From positions 95,796-159,795 of the forward strand of contig CAJTMV010000005.1 in NCBI GenBank assembly GCA_910577225.1: a stretch of DNA of 64,000 bases, written 5' to 3'. Position numbers and translations under genes: made by a program. The notes below the pieces were generated by a model. The model ran no database searches. It worked only from the letters and a program-made list of their open reading frames with translations, and was not told the origin of the DNA. Origin of the DNA: an uncultured Eubacterium sp. (GTDB taxonomy: Bacteria > Bacillota > Clostridia > Lachnospirales > Lachnospiraceae). Each line of letters opens with the position of its first letter. Position 1 is the first letter of the stretch. Positions 27,181 to 35,896 of the stretch are shown in pieces.

Positions 27181-28095
27181 GTGACAGATCAATTTATTCA
27201 GATGGTATCAGAAAGGAATCCGTTCCAAAAGAAGCTGCTGAAAGACTGGCAGATACGGGAAGAGGAACGACAGGAATTAGAAAGTATATTGGAATTTTAT
27301 ACGGCTGGACAGGGGTATTCGATGGAATATCTGGTCGACGCTTATACGTTTATTAATACAATGGTAATGGAAGAGACTTATTTTTTTGAAAGAAATAAGA
27401 GATATCGTAATGCAACGTTTGAGGAAGTCAACGAGATCGTATATCAGAATGAGGAGTATATGAAAAAGTATATGATCGGGCTGTGTATCTCTGATTATAT
27501 ATGGATCCAGCATTTGGAAATGATTCGCTGGTTTGAACAGATATTGCAGGAAAAGAAATCGAAACAACAGGCAGAAACGTCTGAGCAGCGTTATCTGGAA
27601 ATTGGTCCGGGTCTTGGTCAGTATCTGATCAGAGCGTTAAAGTACGGGGGATTTGACGATTATCTGGCGACAGATTTAAGTCCGACTTCTGTGGAACAGT
27701 GCAAAAGATATATGAACTATCGGGGGATCGGCGAGACGGCATATCAAATTATCCAGAAAGATTTCTTCGAATTTTCATCGGAACAAAAGTATGATTGTAT
27801 CGTAATGGGCGAGGTGCTCGAGCATGTAGAACAGCCGCTGGAAATGTTAAAGAAGATTCGTTCGCTGCTCAAAGAGCAGGGTATGGCGTTTATTACCACG
27901 GTTATCAATGCACCGGCCATCGATCATATTTCTTTGTTCCGCTCAGAGGAAGAGGTTCTTACTCTGGCGCGGGAGGCAGGATTTGTGGCGCAGGATCATA
28001 TTTGCGTTACAGCCGGCGGCATTCCGATGGACAGAGCTGTGAAACGCAGGTATGCCATTAATATTGCAATGGTATTGAAAGGAAACGCAGGATGA
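27181..28095 (+). CDS. Class I SAM-dependent methyltransferase
   Basis: A 304-aa protein with an N-terminal helical cap (about 1-130) and a class I methyltransferase core: YLEIGPGLGQYLIRALKYGG (motif I), ATDLSPTSVEQCKRYM, and YDCIVMGEVLEHVEQPLEML (motif with the acidic and aromatic residues), then AFITTVINAPAIDH. The start is GTG with GGGAG 8 nt upstream. It shares a 4-nt ATGA overlap with the next gene. It could O-methylate the carrier-bound acyl group or the finished sugar. Confidence 0.82.
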   Translation: MTDQFIQMVSERNPFQKKLLKDWQIREEERQELESILEFYTAGQGYSMEYLVDAYTFINTMVMEETYFFERNKRYRNATFEEVNEIVYQNEEYMKKYMIGLCISDYIWIQHLEMIRWFEQILQEKKSKQQAETSEQRYLEIGPGLGQYLIRALKYGGFDDYLATDLSPTSVEQCKRYMNYRGIGETAYQIIQKDFFEFSSEQKYDCIVMGEVLEHVEQPLEMLKKIRSLLKEQGMAFITTVINAPAIDHISLFRSEEEVLTLAREAGFVAQDHICVTAGGIPMDRAVKRRYAINIAMVLKGNAG

Positions 28096-28517
28096 AAATA
28101 AATCATATCGGGTATCTGACGTCTGATTTGCAAAAGGCAGTACAGGAATTTCAAAAGATTGGATATCGACAGATATCAGAAATTACACACGATGAGCTGC
28201 GGCTGACAGATATCTGCTTTATGCAGATGGATGGCTATACCATAGAACTGGTAGCGCCTTATGATAAAAACTCAGTCGTGGCCGGATTACTGAAACGATA
28301 TAAAAATACGCCTTATCATATTTGTTATGAGTCTGTACAGTTTCATAAAGATCTGAAAGATCTGGAAGCGAATGGTTATACAAGAATGGGAGATCCGGCC
28401 CCGGCGCCTGCATTCGATGGAAGGAATGTGTGTTTTCTGATGAATGTAAAGGCAGGTATGATAGAAGTTTTAGACGGAAAGTTATCAGAAAACAGAGCGA
28501 GGACCAGAGATGATTAA
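28092..28517 (+). CDS. VOC (glyoxalase/epimerase-fold) protein
   Basis: A 141-aa protein with two beta-alpha-beta-beta-beta modules, beginning MKINHIGYLTSDLQKAVQEF. Metal ligands typical of the fold are visible: His5, the Glu in YTIELVAPY, His in TPYHICYE, and Glu near GMIEVLDGK. It resembles methylmalonyl-CoA epimerase-type members, so it may epimerise or otherwise process the acyl intermediate. It overlaps the gene before it by 4 nt and the one after by 8 nt, so it is tightly co-translated. Confidence 0.8.
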   Translation: MKINHIGYLTSDLQKAVQEFQKIGYRQISEITHDELRLTDICFMQMDGYTIELVAPYDKNSVVAGLLKRYKNTPYHICYESVQFHKDLKDLEANGYTRMGDPAPAPAFDGRNVCFLMNVKAGMIEVLDGKLSENRARTRDD

Positions 28518-29658
28518 TTTTAATGAGCCTATTATGATAGAAAGTGCGTTTGATTACGTACGGGAAGCCATTAATAATAAGAAGCTCAGCGGAGACGGAG
28601 AATTTACAAAACGGTGCTGTTACTGGCTGGGGCAATGGTGTAAAGTGAAAAATGTATTGCTTACCACATCCTGTACGCATGCGACAGAAATGGCCGCAAT
28701 GCTTGCACAGATCAGACCGGGAGATGAAGTCATTATGCCGGCATTTACTTTTGTATCAACTGCCGACGCATTTGTACTGCGCGGTGCGAAGGTAAAATTT
28801 GTAGATATCAGACCGGACACGATGAATATCGATGAGAATCTGATCGAACCTGCCATTACGAGTCAGACAAAAGCGATTGTTCCGGTGCATTATGCGGGCG
28901 TTGGCTGTGCGATGGATGTAATCATGAAAATTGCAAAAAAACATGGACTGATAGTAATCGAAGACGCTGCGCAGGGTGTGATGAGTACCTGGCAGGGACA
29001 GGCGCTCGGTGCAATTGGCGATTATGGCTGTTATAGTTTTCATGAGACAAAAAATTACAGTATGGGAGAAGGCGGCGCGATTGTTATTAAAGACGATCGT
29101 ATGCTGGAAATGGCAGAAGTTATTCGGGAAAAAGGAACGAACAGAAGCAGATATTTTCGGGGAGAAATCGATAAATATACATGGGTAGAAGCGGGTTCTT
29201 CTTATCTTCCAAGCGAATTAAACGCAGCGTATTTGTGGGCGCAATTGGAAAAAGCAGATGAGATCTTTCAGGAGCGTATGAACACATGGAATCTCTACTG
29301 GGAAAAACTGAAACATCTGGCTGATGCCGGTAACATTGAATTACCATACATTCCCAGGGAATGTACACATAACGCGCATATGTTTTATATTAAGACAAAG
29401 AACCTGGAAGAACGTACAGAGCTGATCTCATTTATGAAGACCAAAGGAATCTGGCTGACATTTCATTACATACCGCTTCATACGGCGCCTGCGGGAAAGA
29501 AATATGGCATGTTTATTGGGGAAGACCGGTATACGACAAAAGAAAGCGAGCGGCTGGTGCGTCTTCCAATGTATTATGGGATGAAAGAAGTGGATACGGA
29601 GCGTGTCATCGACGGCATTACAGATTTTTACAGCAGGAAAAGTAATCTGCGCAGATAA
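28510..29658 (+). CDS. WecE/RffA-type nucleotide-sugar 4-aminotransferase
   Basis: A 382-aa PLP-dependent DegT/DnrJ/EryC1/StrS aminotransferase, closest by eye to dTDP-4-amino-4,6-dideoxygalactose transaminase (WecE/RffA). Matches: LSGDGEFTKRCCYWL, TTSCTHATEMAAML, GDEVIMPAFTFVSTADAFVL, IVPVHYAGVGCAMD, VIEDAAQGV and FHETKNYSMGEGGA. In the last of these, Lys181 should form the internal aldimine. The product would be a 4-amino-4,6-dideoxyhexose that the acyltransferases here could acylate. The genes for the dTDP-sugar precursor (rmlA, rmlB) are not in the window. Confidence 0.86.
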   Translation: MINFNEPIMIESAFDYVREAINNKKLSGDGEFTKRCCYWLGQWCKVKNVLLTTSCTHATEMAAMLAQIRPGDEVIMPAFTFVSTADAFVLRGAKVKFVDIRPDTMNIDENLIEPAITSQTKAIVPVHYAGVGCAMDVIMKIAKKHGLIVIEDAAQGVMSTWQGQALGAIGDYGCYSFHETKNYSMGEGGAIVIKDDRMLEMAEVIREKGTNRSRYFRGEIDKYTWVEAGSSYLPSELNAAYLWAQLEKADEIFQERMNTWNLYWEKLKHLADAGNIELPYIPRECTHNAHMFYIKTKNLEERTELISFMKTKGIWLTFHYIPLHTAPAGKKYGMFIGEDRYTTKESERLVRLPMYYGMKEVDTERVIDGITDFYSRKSNLRR

Positions 29659-29746
29659 AAGGAAGCGGAGATAAAATGTGGAAAGTATGAGAAACGCGGA
29701 GAAATTTCTATTGGAAGTAAAGCAAAGATAGTTTTTAGGGGATTTT

Positions 29747-30406
29747 ATGCAAAAATTGATCATAATAGGAAATGGGTCATATGCCCGTATGATGAATAGA
29801 TATATAGATATGACCGAATTTGGCGAAACGGTCGCGTTTGCGGTCGATCAGATTTATATACAGGAACAACAAATCGATGGACTGCCGGTGATCTCATTAG
29901 AGGCTCTGGCCGGAGACTATTCACAGGATGAAGTATTACTTATTATGGGAATTGGGTATCGAAAAATGAGTAATATCAGAAGGAAGGTGTACGAAACATG
30001 TAAATCCTTTGGCTATCAGTTTGCAAATTATATTCATCCGACTGCCATAATTGAAAAAAATGTAACGTTAGGCGAAGGAAATAACATTCTGGAAGGGGTG
30101 ATTATAGAGGAGAGCGTCTCGCTCGGAAATGCAAACCTGTTGTATGGGGGAAGCCTGATTGCGCATGAAACGGCAGTGGGAGACTTTAATACTTTTTCAG
30201 TGAAGGCAGTTGTGGCAGGGTGTACCGTTATTCGCCATCATTGTTTTATAGGAGCGGCAGCTACAATAAAAGATCATATCGTTCTGGAAGATTATGTATT
30301 TGTTGGAGCATCGGCATATGCATCTAAAAGTATGGAGAAATATTCCGTTCTTGTTCCGTCTGAAAGTCGGATCCTGACAGATAAAAAAAGTATCGATCTG
30401 TTATAA
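29747..30406 (+). CDS. Second NeuD-like sugar acyltransferase
   Basis: A 219-aa NeuD/PglD-type protein similar in plan to the one at 24374: Rossmann half MQKLIIIGNGSYARMMNRYI and hexapeptide beta-helix from about 95 (NYIHPTAIIEKNVTLGEGN, then GGSLIAHETAVGDFNTFSVK and GCTVIRHHCFIGAAATIKD). Two such enzymes in one operon suggest two acylation steps or two sugars. It is preceded by an 88-nt gap with no gene and a TAGGGG ribosome binding site. Confidence 0.82.
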   Translation: MQKLIIIGNGSYARMMNRYIDMTEFGETVAFAVDQIYIQEQQIDGLPVISLEALAGDYSQDEVLLIMGIGYRKMSNIRRKVYETCKSFGYQFANYIHPTAIIEKNVTLGEGNNILEGVIIEESVSLGNANLLYGGSLIAHETAVGDFNTFSVKAVVAGCTVIRHHCFIGAAATIKDHIVLEDYVFVGASAYASKSMEKYSVLVPSESRILTDKKSIDLL

Positions 30407-30410
30407 ATTC

Positions 30411-30438
30411 TAAAGGAAATGCAGCTTCTGTCCGATAT
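30411..30438 (+). promoter_or_regulatory. Sigma-28-like promoter before the 120-aa gene
   Basis: TAAA (30411-30414), 16 nt, then TCCGATAT (30431-30438). The -10 element is identical to the flagellin one. The spacing is one base longer than the other three. The leader of about 130 nt holds no gene. Confidence 0.5.
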
Positions 30439-30570
30439 AAAATTAGAATGTCCGGACGCATACTGTGTGACGCAGCATTCGGATAAAATTTAGTATTTGA
30501 AATTAAATGTAAGAAATAAAATTACAGAAAGGATGCCGTAAGGCCGGCCTGTGAGAGGCTGGGTATAATC

Positions 30571-30933
30571 ATGGAAGATAACAGAAAAGAACAGATCGAA
30601 GCGTTGGAAGTATTATTAGAGTTTAACGAACGCCTGATCAGAAATATGAATATTATTGTAAAAGAATTATCAGGGAAACGTCTGGATGATACGGATAAAT
30701 TTTTAAAATCGATTGTAAATGCACTGAACTGGGAGATTCAGGTAGTAAACGGGACGATGGACGTACTGAACACGGGAAAAGAACGCGTAAACAAGGAAGC
30801 GTTTAATGAAAAGATCCTCGAATTAAGTAAAGCCATCGAAGAAAATAACGATGCGAAAATGGCAGAAGAATTTGAGAAAGTGATTCCGGTATTTGAAGAA
30901 CTGGGAAAATCTGCAAGAGAGGCAATTGGATAA
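30571..30933 (+). CDS. Helical protein of unknown function, probable flagellar regulon member
   Basis: A 120-aa, all-helical acidic protein (MEDNRKEQIEALEVLLEFNE). No family recognised. It stands alone between a sigma-28-like promoter and its own terminator, in the middle of the glycosylation island. Size and helix content would suit a small chaperone or assembly factor for a flagellar substrate, but that is a guess. GAGAGG lies 12-13 nt before the ATG, a rather long spacing. Confidence 0.65.
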   Translation: MEDNRKEQIEALEVLLEFNERLIRNMNIIVKELSGKRLDDTDKFLKSIVNALNWEIQVVNGTMDVLNTGKERVNKEAFNEKILELSKAIEENNDAKMAEEFEKVIPVFEELGKSAREAIG

Positions 30934-30946
30934 CAGAATCGATGGA

Positions 30947-30980
30947 AAACCAGCTTTTGAATAACAAAAGCTGGTTTGTT
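30947..30980 (+). terminator. Terminator of the 120-aa gene
   Basis: AAACCAGCTTTTG (30947-30959) pairs perfectly with CAAAAGCTGGTTT (30965-30977) around AATAA, followed by GTT. Confidence 0.85.
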
Positions 30981-31014
30981 TGCCGAATAGGAAATGAAAG
31001 AAAAGGGAAAGCAT

Positions 31015-32148
31015 ATGTATATTCCATATGGAAGACAGTGGATCGATGAGAAAGATATCGAAGCAGTTACAGCCGTACTAAAATCGGATTTTTTAACAAC
31101 CGGTCCGCTCATTGAGCAGTTTGAACAAAAAGTTGCCGACTATGCAGGAGCGAAATACGCGGTAGCAGTTGCAAACGGGACTGCAGCTCTCCATGCAGCA
31201 TGTGCGGCAGCCGGTATTGGCAGCGGAGACGAAGTGATTACGACGCCGGTTACATTTGCCGCTTCGGCGAATTGCGCAAAGTATTGCGGAGCAGTTCCGG
31301 TTTTCGCAGATATTGAACCGGATACTTATAATATATCCGCACAGGAAATAGAAAAGAATATCACGAGTCGTACCAAAGCTATCGTAGCCGTGCACTTTAC
31401 AGGGCAGCCATGCGATATGGATGCAATTCATGAGATTGCAGATGCTCATCATCTGACGGTAATAGAAGATGCCGCGCATGCACTTGGTGCAGAATATCAG
31501 GGAAAACGGATTGGATCGCTCTCAGATCTGACGACGTTCAGCTTTCATCCGGTTAAACATATTACGACTGGCGAAGGCGGTATGATACTGACAAACGATC
31601 AGACATTATACGAGAAACTCAAACTGTTCCGCACACACGGCATTACAAGAGACGCGGAATTACTGGAAAAGAACGACGGACCGTGGTATTATGAACAGCA
31701 GGAGCTGGGATATAATTATCGGATTACCGATATCCAGTGCGCGCTTGGTATTTCACAGATGGACAAACTGCCTGAGTTTCTGAAAAAAAGAAAACAGATT
31801 GCGAAACGATATGATGAAGCGTTTGCCGCATGCGAAAATGTACAGATTCCATTCCAAAAGCCGGGATGTGATAACGCATACCATTTATATGTGATTCGGG
31901 TAAAAAACAAAGACAGAAAAAAAGTATTTGAAGCGCTGCGTGCGGCTGGAATTGGTGTCAATGTGCATTATATTCCTGTTTATCTGTTTCCGTATTATCA
32001 GAAAAACGGCTATGCGGATGTGCATTGCCCGAATGCCGAAAGCTATTATGAAGAATGTATCAGCCTGCCGATTTATCCGGGACTGAAAGCAGAGGAACAG
32101 GAGTATGTCATTCAGAATGTATGGAAAGCGCTGGAAAACGAATCATAG
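31015..32148 (+). CDS. pseC: PseC: UDP-4-keto-sugar aminotransferase of pseudaminic acid synthesis
   Basis: A 377-aa PLP enzyme that aminates the PseB product to UDP-4-amino-4,6-dideoxy-N-acetyl-beta-L-altrosamine. Signature regions: YIPYGRQWIDEKDIEAV, LTTGPLIEQFEQKVADY, VANGTAALHAACAAAGI, VIEDAAHALGAEYQGKRIG and FSFHPVKHITTGEGGM, where Lys181 is the PLP lysine. The frame can be drawn from ATG 30994, but AAAGGG at 31002-31007 fits the ATG at 31015. It is the first gene of the pse operon. Confidence 0.9.
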   Translation: MYIPYGRQWIDEKDIEAVTAVLKSDFLTTGPLIEQFEQKVADYAGAKYAVAVANGTAALHAACAAAGIGSGDEVITTPVTFAASANCAKYCGAVPVFADIEPDTYNISAQEIEKNITSRTKAIVAVHFTGQPCDMDAIHEIADAHHLTVIEDAAHALGAEYQGKRIGSLSDLTTFSFHPVKHITTGEGGMILTNDQTLYEKLKLFRTHGITRDAELLEKNDGPWYYEQQELGYNYRITDIQCALGISQMDKLPEFLKKRKQIAKRYDEAFAACENVQIPFQKPGCDNAYHLYVIRVKNKDRKKVFEALRAAGIGVNVHYIPVYLFPYYQKNGYADVHCPNAESYYEECISLPIYPGLKAEEQEYVIQNVWKALENES

Positions 32149-32187
32149 TTTGTACAGATAAAAGTGAATGTGGAGGAAACAGACAGA

Positions 32188-33180
32188 ATGTTAAATAATA
32201 AGACAATACTGATCACAGGCGGTACCGGGTCTTTTGGCAATGCTTTTACGGAATATGTGCTGACCCATTACGAGCCGAAAAAAATAATTATTTATTCCAG
32301 AGATGAATTTAAACAGTTTAACATGGCTAACAAATTTAGCAAATATAAAGATAAAATGCGCTTTTTTATCGGAGATGTCAGAGACAGAGAACGTTTATAC
32401 CGCTCCTTTTACGGTGTCGATTATGTCGTGCATGCCGCAGCTTTAAAACAGGTGCCTGCCTGCGAATATAATCCGATGGAAGCGGTAAAGACCAATATCA
32501 ACGGCGCCATGAATATCGTCGACGCGGCGCTGGACTGCGGCGTGAAGCGTGTTGTTGCACTTTCTACGGATAAGGCAGTAAATCCGATTAATTTATATGG
32601 AGGAACCAAGCTCGTTTCTGATAAACTGTTTATATCGGCCAATGCATATGCGGGAACAAAAGACGTATGCTTTTCCATCGTACGTTATGGGAACGTGGCC
32701 GGAAGCAGAGGGTCTGTCATTCCGTTTTTCCAGAATCTGATTGCGAATGGCAAAACGGCTCTGCCGATTACCGATTATCGGATGACCCGTTTCTGGATCA
32801 GTCTGGATGAGGGCGTTCAGCTTGTCATCAAGGCATTATCAGAAGCGAAGGGCGGAGAGACCTTTATATCCAAAATACCTTCGTTTAAAATTACAGATCT
32901 GGCTCAGGCTGTTTTACCTGGATGTGAGATGCCGGAAGTAGGTATTCGGGAAGGCGAAAAGCTGCATGAAGTGATGGTAACGAAGGAAGATTCTATTCTT
33001 ACTTATGAATATGAGAAACATTACATCGTGTATCCTCATTTTGAATGGTGGAATCCAAATAAAATAGCAGAGGGCGGCCAGAAGATCGCACAGGGGTTTG
33101 AATATAGCTCCGGTACGAATACGGACTGGCTCTCAGTGGAAGATTTAAAAGAACGGCTGGCCAGAATGAAAGAGCATTGA
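32188..33180 (+). CDS. pseB: PseB: UDP-GlcNAc 4,6-dehydratase (inverting)
   Basis: A 330-aa short-chain dehydrogenase-type enzyme that makes UDP-2-acetamido-2,6-dideoxy-arabino-hexos-4-ulose, the first step to pseudaminic acid. The nucleotide loop is LITGGTGSFGNAFTEYVL. It also has YSRDEFKQFNM, VVHAAALKQVPACEYNPMEA, ALSTDKAVNPINLYGGTKL (with the active-site Asp-Lys and Tyr-x3-Lys) and MTRFWISLDEGVQLV. An in-frame GTG at 32164 lies upstream. GGAGG at 32173-32177 supports the ATG at 32188. Confidence 0.93.
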   Translation: MLNNKTILITGGTGSFGNAFTEYVLTHYEPKKIIIYSRDEFKQFNMANKFSKYKDKMRFFIGDVRDRERLYRSFYGVDYVVHAAALKQVPACEYNPMEAVKTNINGAMNIVDAALDCGVKRVVALSTDKAVNPINLYGGTKLVSDKLFISANAYAGTKDVCFSIVRYGNVAGSRGSVIPFFQNLIANGKTALPITDYRMTRFWISLDEGVQLVIKALSEAKGGETFISKIPSFKITDLAQAVLPGCEMPEVGIREGEKLHEVMVTKEDSILTYEYEKHYIVYPHFEWWNPNKIAEGGQKIAQGFEYSSGTNTDWLSVEDLKERLARMKEH

Positions 33181-33190
33181 GGATTTAAAA

Positions 33191-34216
33191 ATGCAATTAT
33201 ATGAAAAAATACAAAATGGAATCTATATTATAGCGGAGATGTCTGCAAATCATGCGGGAAAAATAGAAAATGCCTTTCGGATTATAGAAGAAGCTGCGCG
33301 GGCAGGAGCCGATTGTGTCAAGATTCAGACATATACTGCAGATACGCTTACGATAGACTGTTCGGATGAGCCTTATCTGATTCGAGGCGGATTATGGGAT
33401 GGGTACAGTTACTATCGTCTGTATCAGGAAGCGTTTACGCCATGGGAATGGCAGCAGCAGATTAAGGATAAGTGTGAAAAAGAGGGAGTTGACTTTTTAT
33501 CCACGCCTTTTGATACGACAGCAGTTGATTTTTTGGAGCAGCTGGGAGTTGAATTTTATAAAATTGCATCGTTTGAACTGGTGGATATTCCGCTGATTGA
33601 ATATACGGCGGCAAAAGGAAAACCAATGATCATATCCTGCGGGATGGGGAGCGTTGAAGAAATTGAAGAAGCTCTGGCAGCATGTAAAAGACAGAACAAT
33701 GAACATGTCGTATTGTTAAAATGCTGCAGTCAGTATCCGGCCCGGTATGAAGATATGAATCTGTCAGTGATACCGAAAATGCAGCAGATGTTTGAAAAGC
33801 CGATTGGACTGTCGGATCACTCTTTTGGCTCGCTGGCGCCGGTAGCCGCAGTTGCCGCAGGCGCGAAAGTGATTGAAAAGCATGTGTGTTTAAGCCGCGG
33901 GATAGAGAATCCGGACGCTGGTTTTTCGATGGAAATGGACGAATTCGCGCAGATGGTACAGGATGTGCGAAGTGCAGCGGTTCTTATGGGACAGCCGGTG
34001 TTTACACTGACAGAGCATGAAAAGAACGGATTAAGCGGGCGCAGATCACTGGTAGCTGTCCGTCCGATTGCACAGGGCGAGCTGTTTACAAAAGAAAATG
34101 TGCGCAGTATCCGGCCTGCGATTGGCATCAAACCAAAGTATTATGCACAGCTGTTAGGAAAGCCTGCGAAAAAGGCGTATCGGTATGGCGAACCGATTCA
34201 GGAGACAGAAATATAA
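33191..34216 (+). CDS. pseI: PseI: pseudaminic acid synthase
   Basis: A 341-aa NeuB-family synthase condensing 6-deoxy-AltdiNAc with phosphoenolpyruvate. The TIM barrel shows YIIAEMSANHAGKIENAF, DCVKIQTYTADTLTID, FLSTPFDTTAVDFLEQL, YKIASFELVDIPLIE, KPMIISCGMGSVEEIEEAL, LLKCCSQYPARYEDMNL, GLSDHSFGSLAPVAAVA and VIEKHVCLSR. The C-terminal SAF (antifreeze-like) domain begins near SGRRSLVAVRPIAQGELF. The TYTADT and FELVD patterns favour PseI over NeuB/LegI. It lies 10 nt after pseB. Confidence 0.92.
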   Translation: MQLYEKIQNGIYIIAEMSANHAGKIENAFRIIEEAARAGADCVKIQTYTADTLTIDCSDEPYLIRGGLWDGYSYYRLYQEAFTPWEWQQQIKDKCEKEGVDFLSTPFDTTAVDFLEQLGVEFYKIASFELVDIPLIEYTAAKGKPMIISCGMGSVEEIEEALAACKRQNNEHVVLLKCCSQYPARYEDMNLSVIPKMQQMFEKPIGLSDHSFGSLAPVAAVAAGAKVIEKHVCLSRGIENPDAGFSMEMDEFAQMVQDVRSAAVLMGQPVFTLTEHEKNGLSGRRSLVAVRPIAQGELFTKENVRSIRPAIGIKPKYYAQLLGKPAKKAYRYGEPIQETEI

Positions 34217-34262
34217 AAGAACAGTCGTTTAACGGGAGAAGCAAAAAAGGGATGGTTTTGAT

Positions 34263-35294
34263 ATGATCGGCATTCGAACGGACGCGAATGATAAAATAGC
34301 TATGGGTCATTTGACGAGATGTATGAGCATAGCAAGACAATTGAAAACGTTGAATCAGGAAGTAGTCTTTATACTTTCAGAAGACGACAGCGGACAGGCG
34401 ATTACCGGACAGGGATTTCGTTATCTGTGTATGAATGACCGGTATGATCAAAAAGAACAGGAGACAGAACGCCTGATGGAGATCATCAGACAGGAAAAAA
34501 TTCAGACATTGCTGATCGATTCTTATGAAGTAACGGATAAATATATGCGGGAGCTGCATAAGATCTGCAGCATTATTTATATTGACGATCTGAATCGTTT
34601 TCGATATCCGGCGGATCTGATTATCAACTACAGATTTGGAGCAGATAAAGAATTATATTGTGCAAAAGGCTATGAGAACGAGCAGTTTTTGCTGGGAAGC
34701 GATTATGCGCCTTTACGTCCGGAGTTTTCCGAGGACCGGATAGAAATAAAAAAAGAACTATCTGCGATTTTTCTGTCTACCGGAGGAACAGATGAATTTG
34801 ATCTTATCGTCAGCGTATTAAGGAAACTGCAGAACAGTACGTTAAAAGGTATAGTGAAAAATGTTGTAACAGGCAGGTTTTATAAGAGTATGGATGCGCT
34901 TACCAGGATGTGTCAGGAGGATCCTACGATCTGTCATTATCATGATATACAGGATGTGTGCAAAGTGATGCGTCAGAGTGATCTGGCTGTCTCAGCGGGA
35001 GGAACCACACTGACAGAGCTTTGCGCATGTGGAATTCCGGTTATTGGTATTGCGATTGCGGATAATCAGCTTTCTGGAATCAGAGCCTATGCGGATGCGG
35101 AAATAGTGCTCTATGCAGGCGATATTCGTGAAAATCGCGAGCAGATGGCAGACAGAGTCATACAGATGGCCGAATTATTGAAAGAGGATGCTGCCTTACG
35201 GGAACGTATGGGAAAAAAGGCAAAAGCAGCGATCGATGGAAAGGGAGCCATGAGAATAGCAAAGGCAATCGCGGATTTGCAGGAGAGTTATTAG
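34263..35294 (+). CDS. pseG: PseG: UDP-sugar hydrolase of pseudaminic acid synthesis
   Basis: A 343-aa GT-B-fold hydrolase that removes UDP from UDP-2,4-diacetamido-2,4,6-trideoxy-beta-L-altropyranose. Key features: IRTDANDKIAMGHLTRCMSI, with the catalytic His of the MGH motif; LLIDSYEVTDKYMREL; IYIDDLNRF; LGSDYAPLRPEF; IFLSTGGTDEFDLIV; and DLAVSAGGTTLTELCACGIP. It follows pseI and precedes pseH. Confidence 0.9.
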   Translation: MIGIRTDANDKIAMGHLTRCMSIARQLKTLNQEVVFILSEDDSGQAITGQGFRYLCMNDRYDQKEQETERLMEIIRQEKIQTLLIDSYEVTDKYMRELHKICSIIYIDDLNRFRYPADLIINYRFGADKELYCAKGYENEQFLLGSDYAPLRPEFSEDRIEIKKELSAIFLSTGGTDEFDLIVSVLRKLQNSTLKGIVKNVVTGRFYKSMDALTRMCQEDPTICHYHDIQDVCKVMRQSDLAVSAGGTTLTELCACGIPVIGIAIADNQLSGIRAYADAEIVLYAGDIRENREQMADRVIQMAELLKEDAALRERMGKKAKAAIDGKGAMRIAKAIADLQESY

Positions 35295-35309
35295 CTGGAT
35301 GGTGATGAT

Positions 35310-35792
35310 ATGGGATATTTGAGAGAAACAACAGAAGATGACGCAGATCTGCTGTTTGAATGGACAAATGATGCGTCTGTCAGGGAAAATTCGTTTTCCA
35401 CAGATGAAATATCTTATGATGAGCATATCAGATGGTTTCATCATATGCTGGCAGACGATACGATCAGACAGTATATTTATATGCATGAAGGCGAGCCGGC
35501 AGGACAGATCAGAATAACGATAGACGGACAAACAGCAGAGATCGGGTATAGTATTTGTAAAGAAAAAAGAGGAATGGGACTTGGCAAAGAGATGGTTGCT
35601 TTACTGGCAGTGAAAGTAGAAGAGGATTACCCGCAGGTGAAGAAGTTAAAGGCAAAAGTGAAACCCGACAATATGGCTTCACGCTCTATATTTTTGAACA
35701 GTGGATATGATTGGAAATATTGTCTGTATGAGGCTGATATGAATAACATAGTTAAAAATTTATTGGGGGGGGGTAAATATAAAAGGAATTAG
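35310..35792 (+). CDS. pseH: PseH-like N-acetyltransferase (GNAT)
   Basis: A 160-aa GNAT protein expected to acetylate the 4-amino group of the PseC product. The family core is visible: LRETTEDDADLLFEWTNDAS, RQYIYMHEGEPAGQIRIT, EIGYSICKEKRGMGLGKEM (the acetyl-CoA Q/RxxGxG/A loop) and KPDNMASRSIFLNSGY. The last codons include a run of nine G (35765-35773). Losing one G would replace the KYKRN end with a 26-residue tail ending at 35853. Adding one G would stop translation straight after the run. Confidence 0.87.
   Translation: MGYLRETTEDDADLLFEWTNDASVRENSFSTDEISYDEHIRWFHHMLADDTIRQYIYMHEGEPAGQIRITIDGQTAEIGYSICKEKRGMGLGKEMVALLAVKVEEDYPQVKKLKAKVKPDNMASRSIFLNSGYDWKYCLYEADMNNIVKNLLGGGKYKRN
35765..35773 (+). 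repeat. Homopolymeric G9 tract near the 3' end of pseH
   Basis: Nine consecutive G in an A/T-rich context, inside the coding frame. Such tracts are slippage-prone and underlie phase variation in Campylobacter and Helicobacter glycosylation genes. Confidence 0.8.
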
Positions 35793-35896
35793 TTTCCATT
35801 TGATTATTGATTATTTATTGCCGGATAAATTTTGCGTCATGGATTTCGGGTAATAATGTTGGAAACGATCAATAATAAATAAGAATGGAGAAAATG

